Shown: positions 1-8,107 of the stretch, piece after piece
Position numbering within the stretch: the first letter of the stretch is position 1
Layout of the letters: each line of letters begins with the position of its first letter
Made by a program: the position numbers and the translations under genes
The notes under the pieces: model-generated
Seen by the model: only the letters and a program-made list of their open reading frames with translations
Database searches by the model: none
Told to the model about the DNA's origin: nothing
From: Hyphomicrobiales bacterium
GTDB taxonomy: Bacteria; Pseudomonadota; Alphaproteobacteria; Rhizobiales; Beijerinckiaceae
DNA: 9,128 bases
Assembly: GCA_028290125.1 (NCBI GenBank)
Contig: JAQGKM010000263.1
Span: 1 to 9,128 of the forward strand
Reading direction: 5' to 3'

Positions 1-1656
1 GCGGAGCGGCTCGCGTGGCTGACGGGCTTCGCCGGGTCGGCGGGCTCGGCCATCGTGTTGCGCGATACGGCGGCGATCTTCGTCGATGGCCGCTACACGC
101 TTCAGGTGCGCGAGCAGGTCGACGTGAAGATCTTCGCGCCCGTCGCGATCGCCGAGACGACGCCTGAAAAATGGCTGGAGCAGAACGCCCGGGCCGGCGA
201 CCGCATCGGCTACGACGCGTGGCTGCTGACGCCCGGTCAGGTGCGGCGCTTCACCGAAGCCGCGAAGGCAGCGGGCGCCAGCCTGGTCGCGGTCACGGAC
301 AATCCGCTCGATCATGTCTGGAGCGACAGGCCTTCGCCGCCGCTTGCGCCCGTGCGCCTGCATCCCAAGCGCTTCGCCGGCGAGGACGCAGCGCGCAAGC
401 TGCAGCGCATCTCGAAGGCGCTCACCAAGGCTGCGGCGCTAGTCGTCAGCGATCCGCATGCGGTGGCGTGGGCGTTCAACATTCGCGGGTCCGACGTCGC
501 GCATACGCCGCTGCCGCTGGCCTTCGCGCTGATCGCCACTGGCGCAAAGCCTGTGCTCTATGTCGATGCGCGCAAGCTGTCGGCGGACGTGCGCAAGACG
601 CTGGAGCCGCTGGCCGACATCGCCGAGCCGGCGCAATTGCTCGCTGACCTCACGCGTCTGGGCGAAGAGGGCGCGACCGTGCGCTTCGACGCTGCGACCG
701 TGGCGGCGAAACTCACGCAGACTCTCGAAGCTGCAGGCGGCGTGGCCGATGTCGGCGCCGATCCCATCGCACTGCTGAAAGCCTGCAAGAACCCCACCGA
801 GATCAAGGGCGCGCGTGCGGCGCATCTGCGCGACGGCGCGGCGATGGCGCGTTTTCTCGCCTGGTTCTCGGTCGCGTCCAAAAGCGGGCGGTTGACGGAA
901 ATTGTTGCGGCAGAGGCGCTGGAAACATTCCGCCGCGAGACCGGCAAGCTGAAGGACGTGTCCTTTCCGTCGATCTCGGGCGCGGGGCCGAACGGCGCCA
1001 TCGTGCATTACCGCGTCACCGAGGCGACCAACCGCATCATCGGCAAGGGTCTCTATCTCATCGATTCCGGCGCGCAATATGAGGACGGCACGACCGACAT
1101 CACGCGCACGCTCTGCGTCGGCAAGCCGACCGCCGAAATGCGCGACCGCTTCACGCGCGTGCTGAAGGGCCATATCGCCATCGCCCGCGCGGTGTTTCCG
1201 AAAGGCGCCTCCGGCGCGCAGCTCGACGCGCTGGCGCGTCTGCCTTTGTGGGAGGCGGGCCTCGATTTCGACCACGGCACGGGCCACGGCGTCGGGTCCT
1301 ATCTTTCGGTGCACGAGGGGCCGCAGCGCATTTCCAAGGTGAGTTCGGTGGCGCTCGAGCCGGGCATGATCCTGTCGAACGAGCCGGGCTACTACAAGAC
1401 CGGCGCTTACGGCATCCGCATCGAGAACCTGATCGTCGTGAAGAAGGCGCAGATCGACGGCGCGGAACGCGACATGCTGGATTTCGAAACGCTGACGCTG
1501 GCGCCGATCGATCTCGCGCTTGTCGACGTGAAGCTGCTGACGACAGCGGAGCGCACGTGGCTCAACGCCTACCATGCCCGCGTGCGCGCGGAGCTGTCGC
1601 CGCTGGTTGATGCGCGCACGAAGAGCTGGCTGAAAGAGGCGACGAAGAAGGTGTGA
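1..1656 (+). CDS. pepP: Aminopeptidase P family protein (Xaa-Pro aminopeptidase, M24), 5' partial
   Basis: Metallopeptidase expected to remove the N-terminal residue from peptides whose second residue is proline, in the cytoplasm. The frame is open from base 1: the first codons read ERLAWLTGFAGSAGSA, the conserved N-terminal motif of this family, so the gene starts upstream and the GTG at 55 is only an internal codon. Counting from the first codon in the window, 551 residues are visible; the family's long, three-domain form is about 600, so roughly 50 are missing. Two creatinase-type N-domains fill about residues 1-280, the M24 pita-bread fold about 285-490, then a C-terminal extension. All five metal ligands are present: D355 (DSGAQY), D366 (DITRT), H429 (GTGHGVG), E461 (NEPGYY) and E475 (RIEN); H438 (VHEGP) is the second catalytic histidine. 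The enzyme looks intact and active. The symbol is used loosely, since E. coli PepP is the shorter form. The stop (TGA, 1654) faces ligA tail to tail across 305 bases. Confidence 0.95.
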   Translation, partial: AERLAWLTGFAGSAGSAIVLRDTAAIFVDGRYTLQVREQVDVKIFAPVAIAETTPEKWLEQNARAGDRIGYDAWLLTPGQVRRFTEAAKAAGASLVAVTDNPLDHVWSDRPSPPLAPVRLHPKRFAGEDAARKLQRISKALTKAAALVVSDPHAVAWAFNIRGSDVAHTPLPLAFALIATGAKPVLYVDARKLSADVRKTLEPLADIAEPAQLLADLTRLGEEGATVRFDAATVAAKLTQTLEAAGGVADVGADPIALLKACKNPTEIKGARAAHLRDGAAMARFLAWFSVASKSGRLTEIVAAEALETFRRETGKLKDVSFPSISGAGPNGAIVHYRVTEATNRIIGKGLYLIDSGAQYEDGTTDITRTLCVGKPTAEMRDRFTRVLKGHIAIARAVFPKGASGAQLDALARLPLWEAGLDFDHGTGHGVGSYLSVHEGPQRISKVSSVALEPGMILSNEPGYYKTGAYGIRIENLIVVKKAQIDGAERDMLDFETLTLAPIDLALVDVKLLTTAERTWLNAYHARVRAELSPLVDARTKSWLKEATKKV

Positions 1657-1665
1657 TGTCGGAAA

Positions 1666-1748
1666 CCCTTCTCCCAGAGGAAGAAGGTGGCGCGCGAAGC
1701 GTGACGGATGAGGGGTTTCGGCGCCTGCCGAAGAGAGCGTAGCCCCTC
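1666..1748. repeat. Palindromic intergenic block downstream of the aminopeptidase gene
   Basis: Three short inverted repeats lie in series. CCTTCT (1667-1672) pairs with AGAAGG (1682-1687). GAGGGG (1710-1715) pairs with CCCCTC (1743-1748), and inside it sits a perfect hairpin, TTCGGC (1717-1722), loop GCCT, GCCGAA (1727-1732). No T-run follows, so this is not a classical intrinsic terminator, but it can fold right after the stop codon at 1656. The wording (ccttctccc...agaaggtggcgcg...gatgagggg) resembles a dispersed intergenic sequence I remember from Rhizobiales genomes; that resemblance is from memory and untested. Confidence 0.6.
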
Positions 1749-1767
1749 GCCCCGGTCCTGCGGATCG

Positions 1768-1960
1768 ACCCTCTCCCTCCGGAGACCTTTGCGAAACATC
1801 AGTTTCGTCATTGCGAGCGGAGCGAAGCAATCCAGGCACGCATTTACGATCGTTTGCGCAACGTTGATACCGAAGGCATTTCATCCGTGGCCCCTGGATT
1901 GCTTCGCTGCGCTTGCAATGACGGCAGGAGGTTATGCAAAGGTCTCCTCCGCGAGAGGGT
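1768..1960. repeat. Nested 193-bp inverted repeat between convergent genes
   Basis: Two pairs of arms share one centre. The outer arms, 1768-1792 and 1936-1960, match at 21 of 25 positions when one is reversed and complemented. The inner arms, 1806-1836 and 1893-1923, match at 29 of 31. The unpaired stretches between outer and inner arms are 13 and 12 nt, so the whole folds as one long hairpin with a symmetric internal loop and a 56-nt apical loop (1837-1892). The inner arm, beginning CGTCATTGCGAGCG, is of a type I remember as frequent in Bradyrhizobium and relatives. The right end lies one base from the ligA stop codon (1962-1964). A role as a two-way transcription terminator or RNA 3'-end stabiliser is an inference; a mobile REP-like or MITE-like repeat is the alternative. 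No reading frame inside it looks real. Confidence 0.85.
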
Positions 1961-1961
1961 A

Positions 1962-4064
1962 TCATCCCACCCGCGCCAGCCACTCATCCTCGGTGATCAC
2001 CTCGATCCCGAGCTCCGCGGCCTTCGTCAGCTTCGAGCCGGCGCCGGGGCCTGCCACCACAAGGTCCGTCTTCTTCGACACCGAGCCCGACACTTTCGCG
2101 CCGAGCCGTTCGGCCATCGCCTTGGCTTCGTCGCGCGTCATCTTTTCGAGCGCGCCCGTGAACACGATGGTCTTTCCGGCGACGGGCGTCGTCGTCAGCA
2201 CGGCCTCCATCGGCTCCGGCGTGACTTCGCGCAGGAGCGCGTCGAGCGCGTCTTCGTTGTGCTTCTCGGCAAAGAAATCCGCGACAGCTTCCGCCACCAC
2301 GTCGCCGACGCCTTCGATCGCATTGAGTTCGGCGCGCGCTTCTGAATCCGGCTCCAGCGCCGCGCGCGCGACCTCGCGCAGGGCCTCGAAGGTGCCGAAA
2401 TGCCGGGCGAGGCGGCGTGCGTTGGTCTCGCCGACATGGCGAATGCCAAGCCCGTAAAGGAAGCGGTTGATGACAATGTTGCGGCGGGCGTTGATCGCGG
2501 CGAACAGATTGCGCACGGAGGTTTCGCCAAAGCCCTCGCGGTCCTTCAGCTTCTTCGTCGCGCGCTTGTCGCGCTCCTCCAGCGTGAAGATGTCGGCAGG
2601 CTGCATGATCAGCCCCTCGGCGTGAAACAGTTCGATCTGCCGGTCGCCCAAGCCCTCGATGTCGAGCGCGTTGCGCGAACAGAAATGCTTCAGGCGCTCC
2701 ACCGCCTGCGCCGGGCACACGAGCCCGCCGGTGCAGCGGCGCACGACATCCATCTCGCCCTTGGCGTCGACCTCGCGCAAGGCGGCCGAGCCGCAGGCCG
2801 GGCAGACCTGCGGAAATTCGTAGGGCTTAGCCGTCTTCGGCCGCTTGTCGAGCACGGGGCCGAGCACTTGCGGAATGACGTCGCCCGCGCGCTGCACCGT
2901 CACGGTGTCGCCGATGCGCACGTCCTTCCGGGCGATCTCGTCTTCGTTGTGCAGCGTCGCGTTCGACACGACGACGCCGCCGACCGTCACGGGTTCGAGT
3001 TTGGCGACAGGCGTCAGCGAGCCGGTGCGGCCGACCTGAATCTCGATGTCGCGCAGGATGGTGGTAGCTTTTTCAGCGGCGAACTTGTGCGCCGTCGCCC
3101 AACGTGGCGCGCGCGAGACGAAGCCGAGGCGGCGCTGATAATCGAGATCGTCAATCTTGTAGACGACGCCATCGATATCGTACGGCAAGGTCGCGCGCGT
3201 CTCTTCGATCGCGCTCCACTGCGCCAGCAGCTCCGGCGTGCCGTGACAGAGTTTCGTCAGTGGATTGGTCTTGAAACCGAAGCGCGCAAACGCCTCGATC
3301 ATGCCGTGCTGCGTGGTCGCCGGCATGGCGCTCATCTCGCCCCACGCATAGGCGAAGAAGTGCAGCGGGCGTTGCGCCGTGATGGTGGGATCGAGCTGGC
3401 GCAGGCTGCCGGCGGCCGAGTTGCGCGGATTGGCGAACGGCGGTTTTCCTGCTGTGGCCTGTCGCTCGTTGAGCGCGGCGAAGTCGGACTTCGTCATGTA
3501 AATCTCGCCGCGCACTTCGCAGATCTCCGGCGCGTCGCCTTTCAGGCTTTGCGGGATTTCCTTGATGGTGCGGACATTGGCGGTCACGTCCTCGCCCTCG
3601 AAGCCGTCGCCGCGCGTCGCAGCCTGCACGAGTTCTCCGTTCACGTAGCGCAGCGAACACGAGAGTCCGTCGATCTTGGGCTCGGCCGTGATGGCGAGCG
3701 GCGCGTCTTCGGCGAGGCCGAGGAAGCGGCGGACGCGGCCCACGAACTCCTCCGCCTCGTCGGGCTGGAAAATGTTGCCGAGCGACAGCATCGGCACGAC
3801 GTGCCGAACCTTGGCGAATTTCTCTGCCGGGGCGGCGCCGACCCGGCGGCTGACGCTGCCCTCGGCCAGTTCCGGAAAGCGCTTTTCAAGCGAATCGAGC
3901 TTGCGCCGCAGGGCGTCGTAATCGGCGTCCGAAATCACCGGCGCGTCCTGCTGGTGATAGGCGACGTCATGCGCCGCGACTTCTGCGGCGACGCGCTCGT
4001 GCTCTGCGCGGGCGGCTGTGAGGCGGGCGGCGCGGCGAATCTGGTCGGGGCTGTCCTTCGTCAT
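1962..4064 (-). CDS. ligA: NAD-dependent DNA ligase LigA
   Basis: Seals nicks in duplex DNA during replication and repair using NAD+ as the adenylate donor; normally essential. The 700-residue length fits the family. Domains in order: Ia, about 1-75, with the NMN-binding YHQQDAPVISDADYDAL (36-52); adenylation domain, about 76-335, with the adenylated lysine K130 in KIDG, EVRGE (183-187), the FANPRNSAAGSLRQLDP block (210-226), DIDGVVYKID (296-305) and the motif V lysine K327 in HKFAAEKA; OB fold, about 336-410; four-cysteine zinc site C421, C424, C444, C450; helix-hairpin-helix domain, about 455-610, with GIRHVGETNA and AIEGVGDVVAE; BRCT domain, about 627-700. No key residue is missing. The ATG at 4062-4064 gives the expected N-terminus, although no strong Shine-Dalgarno sequence precedes it. 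It converges with the aminopeptidase gene and diverges from the AsmA-family gene. Confidence 0.98.
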   Translation of the reverse strand: MTKDSPDQIRRAARLTAARAEHERVAAEVAAHDVAYHQQDAPVISDADYDALRRKLDSLEKRFPELAEGSVSRRVGAAPAEKFAKVRHVVPMLSLGNIFQPDEAEEFVGRVRRFLGLAEDAPLAITAEPKIDGLSCSLRYVNGELVQAATRGDGFEGEDVTANVRTIKEIPQSLKGDAPEICEVRGEIYMTKSDFAALNERQATAGKPPFANPRNSAAGSLRQLDPTITAQRPLHFFAYAWGEMSAMPATTQHGMIEAFARFGFKTNPLTKLCHGTPELLAQWSAIEETRATLPYDIDGVVYKIDDLDYQRRLGFVSRAPRWATAHKFAAEKATTILRDIEIQVGRTGSLTPVAKLEPVTVGGVVVSNATLHNEDEIARKDVRIGDTVTVQRAGDVIPQVLGPVLDKRPKTAKPYEFPQVCPACGSAALREVDAKGEMDVVRRCTGGLVCPAQAVERLKHFCSRNALDIEGLGDRQIELFHAEGLIMQPADIFTLEERDKRATKKLKDREGFGETSVRNLFAAINARRNIVINRFLYGLGIRHVGETNARRLARHFGTFEALREVARAALEPDSEARAELNAIEGVGDVVAEAVADFFAEKHNEDALDALLREVTPEPMEAVLTTTPVAGKTIVFTGALEKMTRDEAKAMAERLGAKVSGSVSKKTDLVVAGPGAGSKLTKAAELGIEVITEDEWLARVG

Positions 4065-4187
4065 GGTGGCAGATGTAGCGCAGCAGCCACACGCTTTGAA
4101 GAGACCGGTGCTTTGGACCCTTACGTCAATTAAAATCAGTTATATTGGAACCACCCGGCGTCGCCGCCCTCAAGGAACCCGAAGCGT
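4065..4187. promoter_or_regulatory. Divergent promoter region between ligA and the AsmA-family gene
   Basis: These 123 bases separate the two divergent start codons and must hold the start of any transcript specific to either gene. An AT-rich island (about 4120-4150) stands out from the GC-rich surroundings. On the minus strand, TTGACG (bases 4129-4124) is a good -35 hexamer for ligA, but the hexamer 17 nt further on (GGTCTC, 4106-4101) is a poor -10. On the plus strand, TATATT (4141-4146) could be a -10 for the AsmA-family gene, but TTGGAC (4113-4118) lies 22 bases before it, which is too far. The region is well supported; the exact boxes are not. Confidence 0.4.
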
Positions 4188-4190
4188 TTG
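4172..4190 (+). promoter_or_regulatory. Ribosome binding site and TTG start of the AsmA-family gene
   Basis: AAGGA (4172-4176) lies 11 nt before the TTG at 4188-4190. The frame is open back only to the TAA at 4131-4133, and no ATG, GTG or TTG codon lies in frame between that stop and 4188. The first in-frame ATG is about 125 codons inside the gene, past the membrane anchor. TTG is therefore the only start that keeps the complete N-terminal anchor (MRDLLTIIASFL). Confidence 0.7.
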
Positions 4191-7100
4191 CGTGATCTTC
4201 TGACCATAATCGCGTCATTCCTCATTCTGGTCCTCACGCTGGCCCTCGTCGGGCCGTGGTTCGTGGACTGGACGGCCCAGCGCGGCTGGGTCGAATCCGA
4301 GCTCACCCGGGTCACGGGCGTACGCGTCAGGGTCGCGGGCGACATCGACCTCAAGCTTCTTCCCATCCCGAGCCTTTCGCTAAAGGGCTTGCGGGTCACG
4401 AGTTCGCGTGATGAAGGCCCGTCGCTCGATGTGGCGAGCGTCCGGCTGGAGCTGGCTGCCGCGTCGCTGCTGCGCGGTGAGCTGCGCTTCACCGACGCCG
4501 ATCTCGAGCGCCCGCAGATCACGCTGTCGCGCTACGAAGGCGGCACGATCGTGCTGCCGCGCATGCCCAATTTCGCGCCTTCGGGCGTGCAGATCGAGCG
4601 GCTCAGCATCACCGAAGGGTCGATCGCGTTTCGCGCGGAAGGCCAGACGCCGACCGTCATCGGCGGCCTGGAGTTCACCGGGGAGGCGGCGTCGCTCGCC
4701 GGTCCGTTCAAAGGCTCGGGCTCGCTGCGCGCCGTGACCGAACCCGTCAAATTCCGCTTCACCACCGGCCAGATCGAAGGCGACCGGCTGCGTCTCAAGA
4801 TGATCGTCGACGAAAGCGCCTTTGCGCCGCGCGCCGATCTTGAGGGCGCGCTGTTCTTCCTGGCCAATGGCCTCGGGGCGTTGCCGAACTTCGAAGGTAC
4901 GGCCGCCTTTTCGGGGACCGACACGATCGCCGGCGCGCCCGTGGCCTGGCGTCTCGCCGGCGCTCTCAAGGCGGATGCGACGCGCGCCGCCTTCGAGGCG
5001 GCGGATTTGCGGGCAGGGGATGAGGACCGCGCCGTGGCGGCCACCGGCGCGGTTGCGCTGTCGTTCGCGCCGGCGCTTCGGCTCGATGCGAAGCTCGTTG
5101 CGCGCCAGCTCGATTTCGACAAGCTCTTCGCGAGCGGCGGTCAGGGCGCCCCTGCGGGCCAGCGGCTGGCGGCCTTGCTGGCGGGCGCGGTGGCGGATGA
5201 TTCCCTGTCCGAGCGCCTGCCATTCCCGCTTGCCGTTTCGCTGACCTCACCGACGGCGACGCTGGCGGGCGAATCGCTGACCGACCTGCGCGGCGAACTC
5301 GCGCTGGCGTCGGGGCAATCGCCGCGCCTGAAGCTCGCGATGATCGGTCCGGCGCGTTCGGCCCTGAGCATGGATGGCGCCGTCGAGACCGGGGCGGCTG
5401 CAGCCTTCCGGGGCCGTGTGGATCTGTCGGCGCGCGACCTTCGCCGCCTGTCGGACTGGCTGGCGCTCAGCGTGCCCGATGAGGCGAGGCGCCTGCGTGA
5501 TCTCCCGTTCCGCAGCGTCGATCTCGCCGGCGACGTTGAAATCTCCGCCGCGGGCGCCGTCGGCCGCAAGCTCGCGCTGCGCCTTGACCGGTCGGAACTC
5601 GCCGGCGCCATGTCGTTCACCCGCGCGACGGCGCAGGAGCCGGCGCGGCTGTTCGCCGACCTGACGTCGGACGCTCTCGATCTCGAAGGCCTGCCCGAAC
5701 TCGCCGGCCCGGCACGTCTCGCCGCCGACATGGATCTCTCCCTGGCGCTCGACGCGCGCGCGGTGCGGCTCGAACGGTTCGGCGCGGGCTTTGTCGACGC
5801 CGGCCGCATCGGCCTTAAATTCGTGAAGGACCCCGCAGGCTCGCGGCTTGAAAAATTCGCCATCGAAAACATCGGCGGCGCGAATGTCAGCGCGACCGGG
5901 CGTGTGGGCGCCAATGGCGCGCAAGTGGATGCGCGGCTCGATGCGGCGCGGCTCGGCGATCTTGCCGCGCTGGTCCAGCGCATTGCGCCCGGGCCCTTTG
6001 CGGAGGCGCTGGCCAAGCGCGCCACGGCGCTGTCGCCCGCACGCCTGACGCTGGCGGCGCGCGGCAAGAGCGCCGACACGTTCGGCGACATCCAGATCGA
6101 AGGCACGGCGCGCGGCACGAAGATCGATGCGCGATCGCAGGGCGATCTTGCGGCGTTGGATATCGTCGCCAATGCCGAAAGCGCCGATGCCGTCATGCTG
6201 CTGCGGCAGCTCGGTTTCGAGACGCTGCCCTTGTCGGGCATCGGTGCGGGCCGCGTCACCCTGCGGGCCAAGGGTTCGAAGGCGGGCGGATTCGAGACCG
6301 CCATCGTGGCCAATGCGGCGCGCGGCGAGGCCGGTTTCGACGGACGCATCGACCTCGACAAGGCCGAATGGCGCGGCAATCTGCGACTTCGTTCGCCCGA
6401 CGCCGCGCCGCTGTTGCGCGCGCTCGCGGTCGTGTTGCCGGACGCCGACGCAAGTCTTCCGGTGGATGGCGCCGCGCAGGCCGAGCAGGCCGGTGGCGTG
6501 CTCTCCTTCAAGAACCTGTCGGGCCTCGTCTCCGGCGCCTTCGTCAACGGCGCCCTGCGTGGCGAACCAGAGGCCGAGGGACGGCGGTGGTCGGGCGACC
6601 TGAAGCTCGATCGCGTGGCGCTGGCCGATCTCTCGGCCTTTGCGCTCGGGCCGCTGCGGCCGCCCACACGTGGGGCGTCGTGGTCGGATCAGAAGTTCGG
6701 GCCTGGGCTCGCGGAGCCGCCGCGTATCGACCTTCGCATCGCGGCCGGCGCATTCGATCTCTCCGACTCCGTGAGTGCGCGCGACGCCGCCTTCGACCTG
6801 CATATCGCGCCCGGCGTGGTCGGGCTCGACAATGTGCAGATGGCGCTCGGCGCAGGCAAGCTCGCCGGACAGCTCGCCTTGCGCCGCGACGGCCCGAGCG
6901 CTTCGCTGGCAGGCAAGCTCGATCTCGTCAGCGTTGCGTCGCCGACCGGCCCGGTTTCGGGCGCCATGACGGGACATGTCGAATTCACCTCGACGGGACA
7001 GAGCGCGCTGGCGCTCGCCGGTGGATTGGCGGGCGGCGGACGGATCGTGATGAACGGGCTCACCTTCGTGGGCGCGGACGCCGCCGGCATCACCCGGTTG

Positions 7101-7883
7101 ATCGAGGCCGCCGACGGCGGAAAGGTCAACGTCGAGGAAGTCGAAATGCGTGGCCGTCTGCTGCGCGAGTTCGAGGCCGCCAATCTCCGGATGGAGGCCA
7201 GAGCCTTCGACGCCTCGATCGCGGCGGGCCTCGTGCGGCTTGCCTCCACGGATGCGCCGCGCGTCGAGATGTCGTGGGATCTGCGGCAGCCGGGCGTGAC
7301 CGCGCGCGTCGATCTGACCGCGCCGCGCACGTCCAAGGACTGGACCGGCGGAGCGCCCGTCGCGACGCTGGTGTGGCAGGGCAGGCCGGGTGCAATCCAG
7401 CGCGCGGTTGATGCGGGGCCGCTGTTCAATGCGATTTCGGCGCGCGCCATCGCCCGCGAAGCCGCGCGCGTCGAAGCGCTCGAGGCCGACATTCGCGAGC
7501 GCGCCTATTTCAATCGCCGCGCCAAGGCGTTCGAGTTCATCCGTCGGCGTGACCGCGAGGTCGCCGTCTATCTCGACGAGCAGCGCCGCGCCGAGGCCGA
7601 GGATGCGCGCCGCAAGGCGGAGGAAGACAAGCAGCGCGAGGCGGCCCGGTTGCCCGCTGATTCCGCCATCGGTCGTCTGATCGAGAGCACGACGCCGCCC
7701 GATCTCGCGCAGCGGCGTCGCGCCGCGGAGACGTTGCGCCAGCGTGCGGAAGACTCCCTGCGTTCGGGGCAGCCGGCGCAACGGCCGGCCGCGCAGACGC
7801 CGCCGATTGGCCCCATGCCCGGGGCGCTCCTGCCGATGCCGCGTCCGGCGCTCGAGGATCCGCTTTCCTCGGGTCGCTACTGA
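4188..7883 (+). CDS. AsmA family protein, large (1231 aa), membrane-anchored
   Basis: AsmA-family proteins hang from the inner membrane into the periplasm; relatives such as TamB, YhdP and YdbH take part in phospholipid transport and outer-membrane upkeep, so an envelope role is likely, but the substrate is unknown. Residues 4-26 form one hydrophobic segment (LLTIIASFLILVLTLALVG), followed by VDW and a typical AsmA N-domain (VTGVRVRVAGDIDLKLLPIPSLSLKGLRV). The long middle is built of alternating short strands of the kind seen in these beta-rich proteins. An AsmA-like C-terminal region lies at about 850-1050. Beyond it, about 1085-1155, is a highly charged, probably coiled-coil stretch (AREAARVEALEADIRERAYF, then EDARRKAEEDKQREAARLP), and a Pro-rich tail of about 40 residues ends the protein. 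It is about twice the length of E. coli AsmA (617 residues). The gene is alone on its strand, and its last 7 bases overlap the end of the opposing ribbon-helix-helix gene. Confidence 0.9.
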   Translation: MRDLLTIIASFLILVLTLALVGPWFVDWTAQRGWVESELTRVTGVRVRVAGDIDLKLLPIPSLSLKGLRVTSSRDEGPSLDVASVRLELAAASLLRGELRFTDADLERPQITLSRYEGGTIVLPRMPNFAPSGVQIERLSITEGSIAFRAEGQTPTVIGGLEFTGEAASLAGPFKGSGSLRAVTEPVKFRFTTGQIEGDRLRLKMIVDESAFAPRADLEGALFFLANGLGALPNFEGTAAFSGTDTIAGAPVAWRLAGALKADATRAAFEAADLRAGDEDRAVAATGAVALSFAPALRLDAKLVARQLDFDKLFASGGQGAPAGQRLAALLAGAVADDSLSERLPFPLAVSLTSPTATLAGESLTDLRGELALASGQSPRLKLAMIGPARSALSMDGAVETGAAAAFRGRVDLSARDLRRLSDWLALSVPDEARRLRDLPFRSVDLAGDVEISAAGAVGRKLALRLDRSELAGAMSFTRATAQEPARLFADLTSDALDLEGLPELAGPARLAADMDLSLALDARAVRLERFGAGFVDAGRIGLKFVKDPAGSRLEKFAIENIGGANVSATGRVGANGAQVDARLDAARLGDLAALVQRIAPGPFAEALAKRATALSPARLTLAARGKSADTFGDIQIEGTARGTKIDARSQGDLAALDIVANAESADAVMLLRQLGFETLPLSGIGAGRVTLRAKGSKAGGFETAIVANAARGEAGFDGRIDLDKAEWRGNLRLRSPDAAPLLRALAVVLPDADASLPVDGAAQAEQAGGVLSFKNLSGLVSGAFVNGALRGEPEAEGRRWSGDLKLDRVALADLSAFALGPLRPPTRGASWSDQKFGPGLAEPPRIDLRIAAGAFDLSDSVSARDAAFDLHIAPGVVGLDNVQMALGAGKLAGQLALRRDGPSASLAGKLDLVSVASPTGPVSGAMTGHVEFTSTGQSALALAGGLAGGGRIVMNGLTFVGADAAGITRLIEAADGGKVNVEEVEMRGRLLREFEAANLRMEARAFDASIAAGLVRLASTDAPRVEMSWDLRQPGVTARVDLTAPRTSKDWTGGAPVATLVWQGRPGAIQRAVDAGPLFNAISARAIAREAARVEALEADIRERAYFNRRAKAFEFIRRRDREVAVYLDEQRRAEAEDARRKAEEDKQREAARLPADSAIGRLIESTTPPDLAQRRRAAETLRQRAEDSLRSGQPAQRPAAQTPPIGPMPGALLPMPRPALEDPLSSGRY

Positions 7884-8107
7884 GCCTTCTGTCGCAGGCG
7901 TTCGAGCAGCGCCACGCGGATCGCCGAAGAGAGGTTGGCGCCGCCGCGCGCGCTGTCGATTTCGGCCACCAACGCGGCCAGCGACATGTCGCGCTCGGCC
8001 GCGAAGCCTTTCAGCTCCGTCCAGAACGGCTCTTCGAGCGAAATGGATGTGCGATGTCCGGCGATGACGAGCGAGTGCTTCACGACGCGGATCGGGGCGC
8101 CGCTCAT
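7877..8107 (-). CDS. Ribbon-helix-helix domain protein (RHH_4 type)
   Basis: A 76-residue protein made almost entirely of one ribbon-helix-helix unit. The probable strand is around residues 11-24 (HSLVIAGHRTSISLEE), followed by helix 1 at about 25-39 (PFWTELKGFAAERD) and helix 2 at about 42-52 (SLAALVAEID). The tail NLSSAIRVALLERLRQ resembles the C-terminal helix of the alphaproteobacterial RHH_4 group. RHH dimers usually bind DNA through the strand pair, so a regulator is plausible, but I know of no established target. It is the last gene of the sspB unit: its ATG (8105-8107) overlaps the TGA of the DUF4169 gene (8104-8106), which suggests coupled translation. Its stop (TAG, at 7879-7877) lies inside the end of the AsmA-family gene. 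No toxin partner is present. Confidence 0.88.
   Translation of the reverse strand: MSGAPIRVVKHSLVIAGHRTSISLEEPFWTELKGFAAERDMSLAALVAEIDSARGGANLSSAIRVALLERLRQKAQ

Noticed and set aside
55..57. GTG as the true start of the aminopeptidase gene
   Set aside because: Codons 1-54 encode the conserved family motif in the same frame, so the gene begins before the window.
1806..1923. CRISPR-like repeat
   Set aside because: There are only two copies, in inverted rather than direct orientation, with a single spacer; this is a palindrome.
439..1983. 514-codon open frame on the minus strand opposite the aminopeptidase gene and through the palindromes
   Set aside because: It is antisense to a gene with all catalytic residues intact and passes through the intergenic inverted repeats; no family resemblance.
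1708..2457. 249-codon open frame on the plus strand starting in the intergenic region
   Set aside because: Its first part is translated repeat sequence and the rest is antisense to the ligA 3' end; Ser/Ala-rich with no domain.
2400..4133. 577-codon open frame on the plus strand opposite ligA
   Set aside because: It lies almost wholly antisense to a complete, motif-perfect LigA, and its translation shows no recognisable domain.
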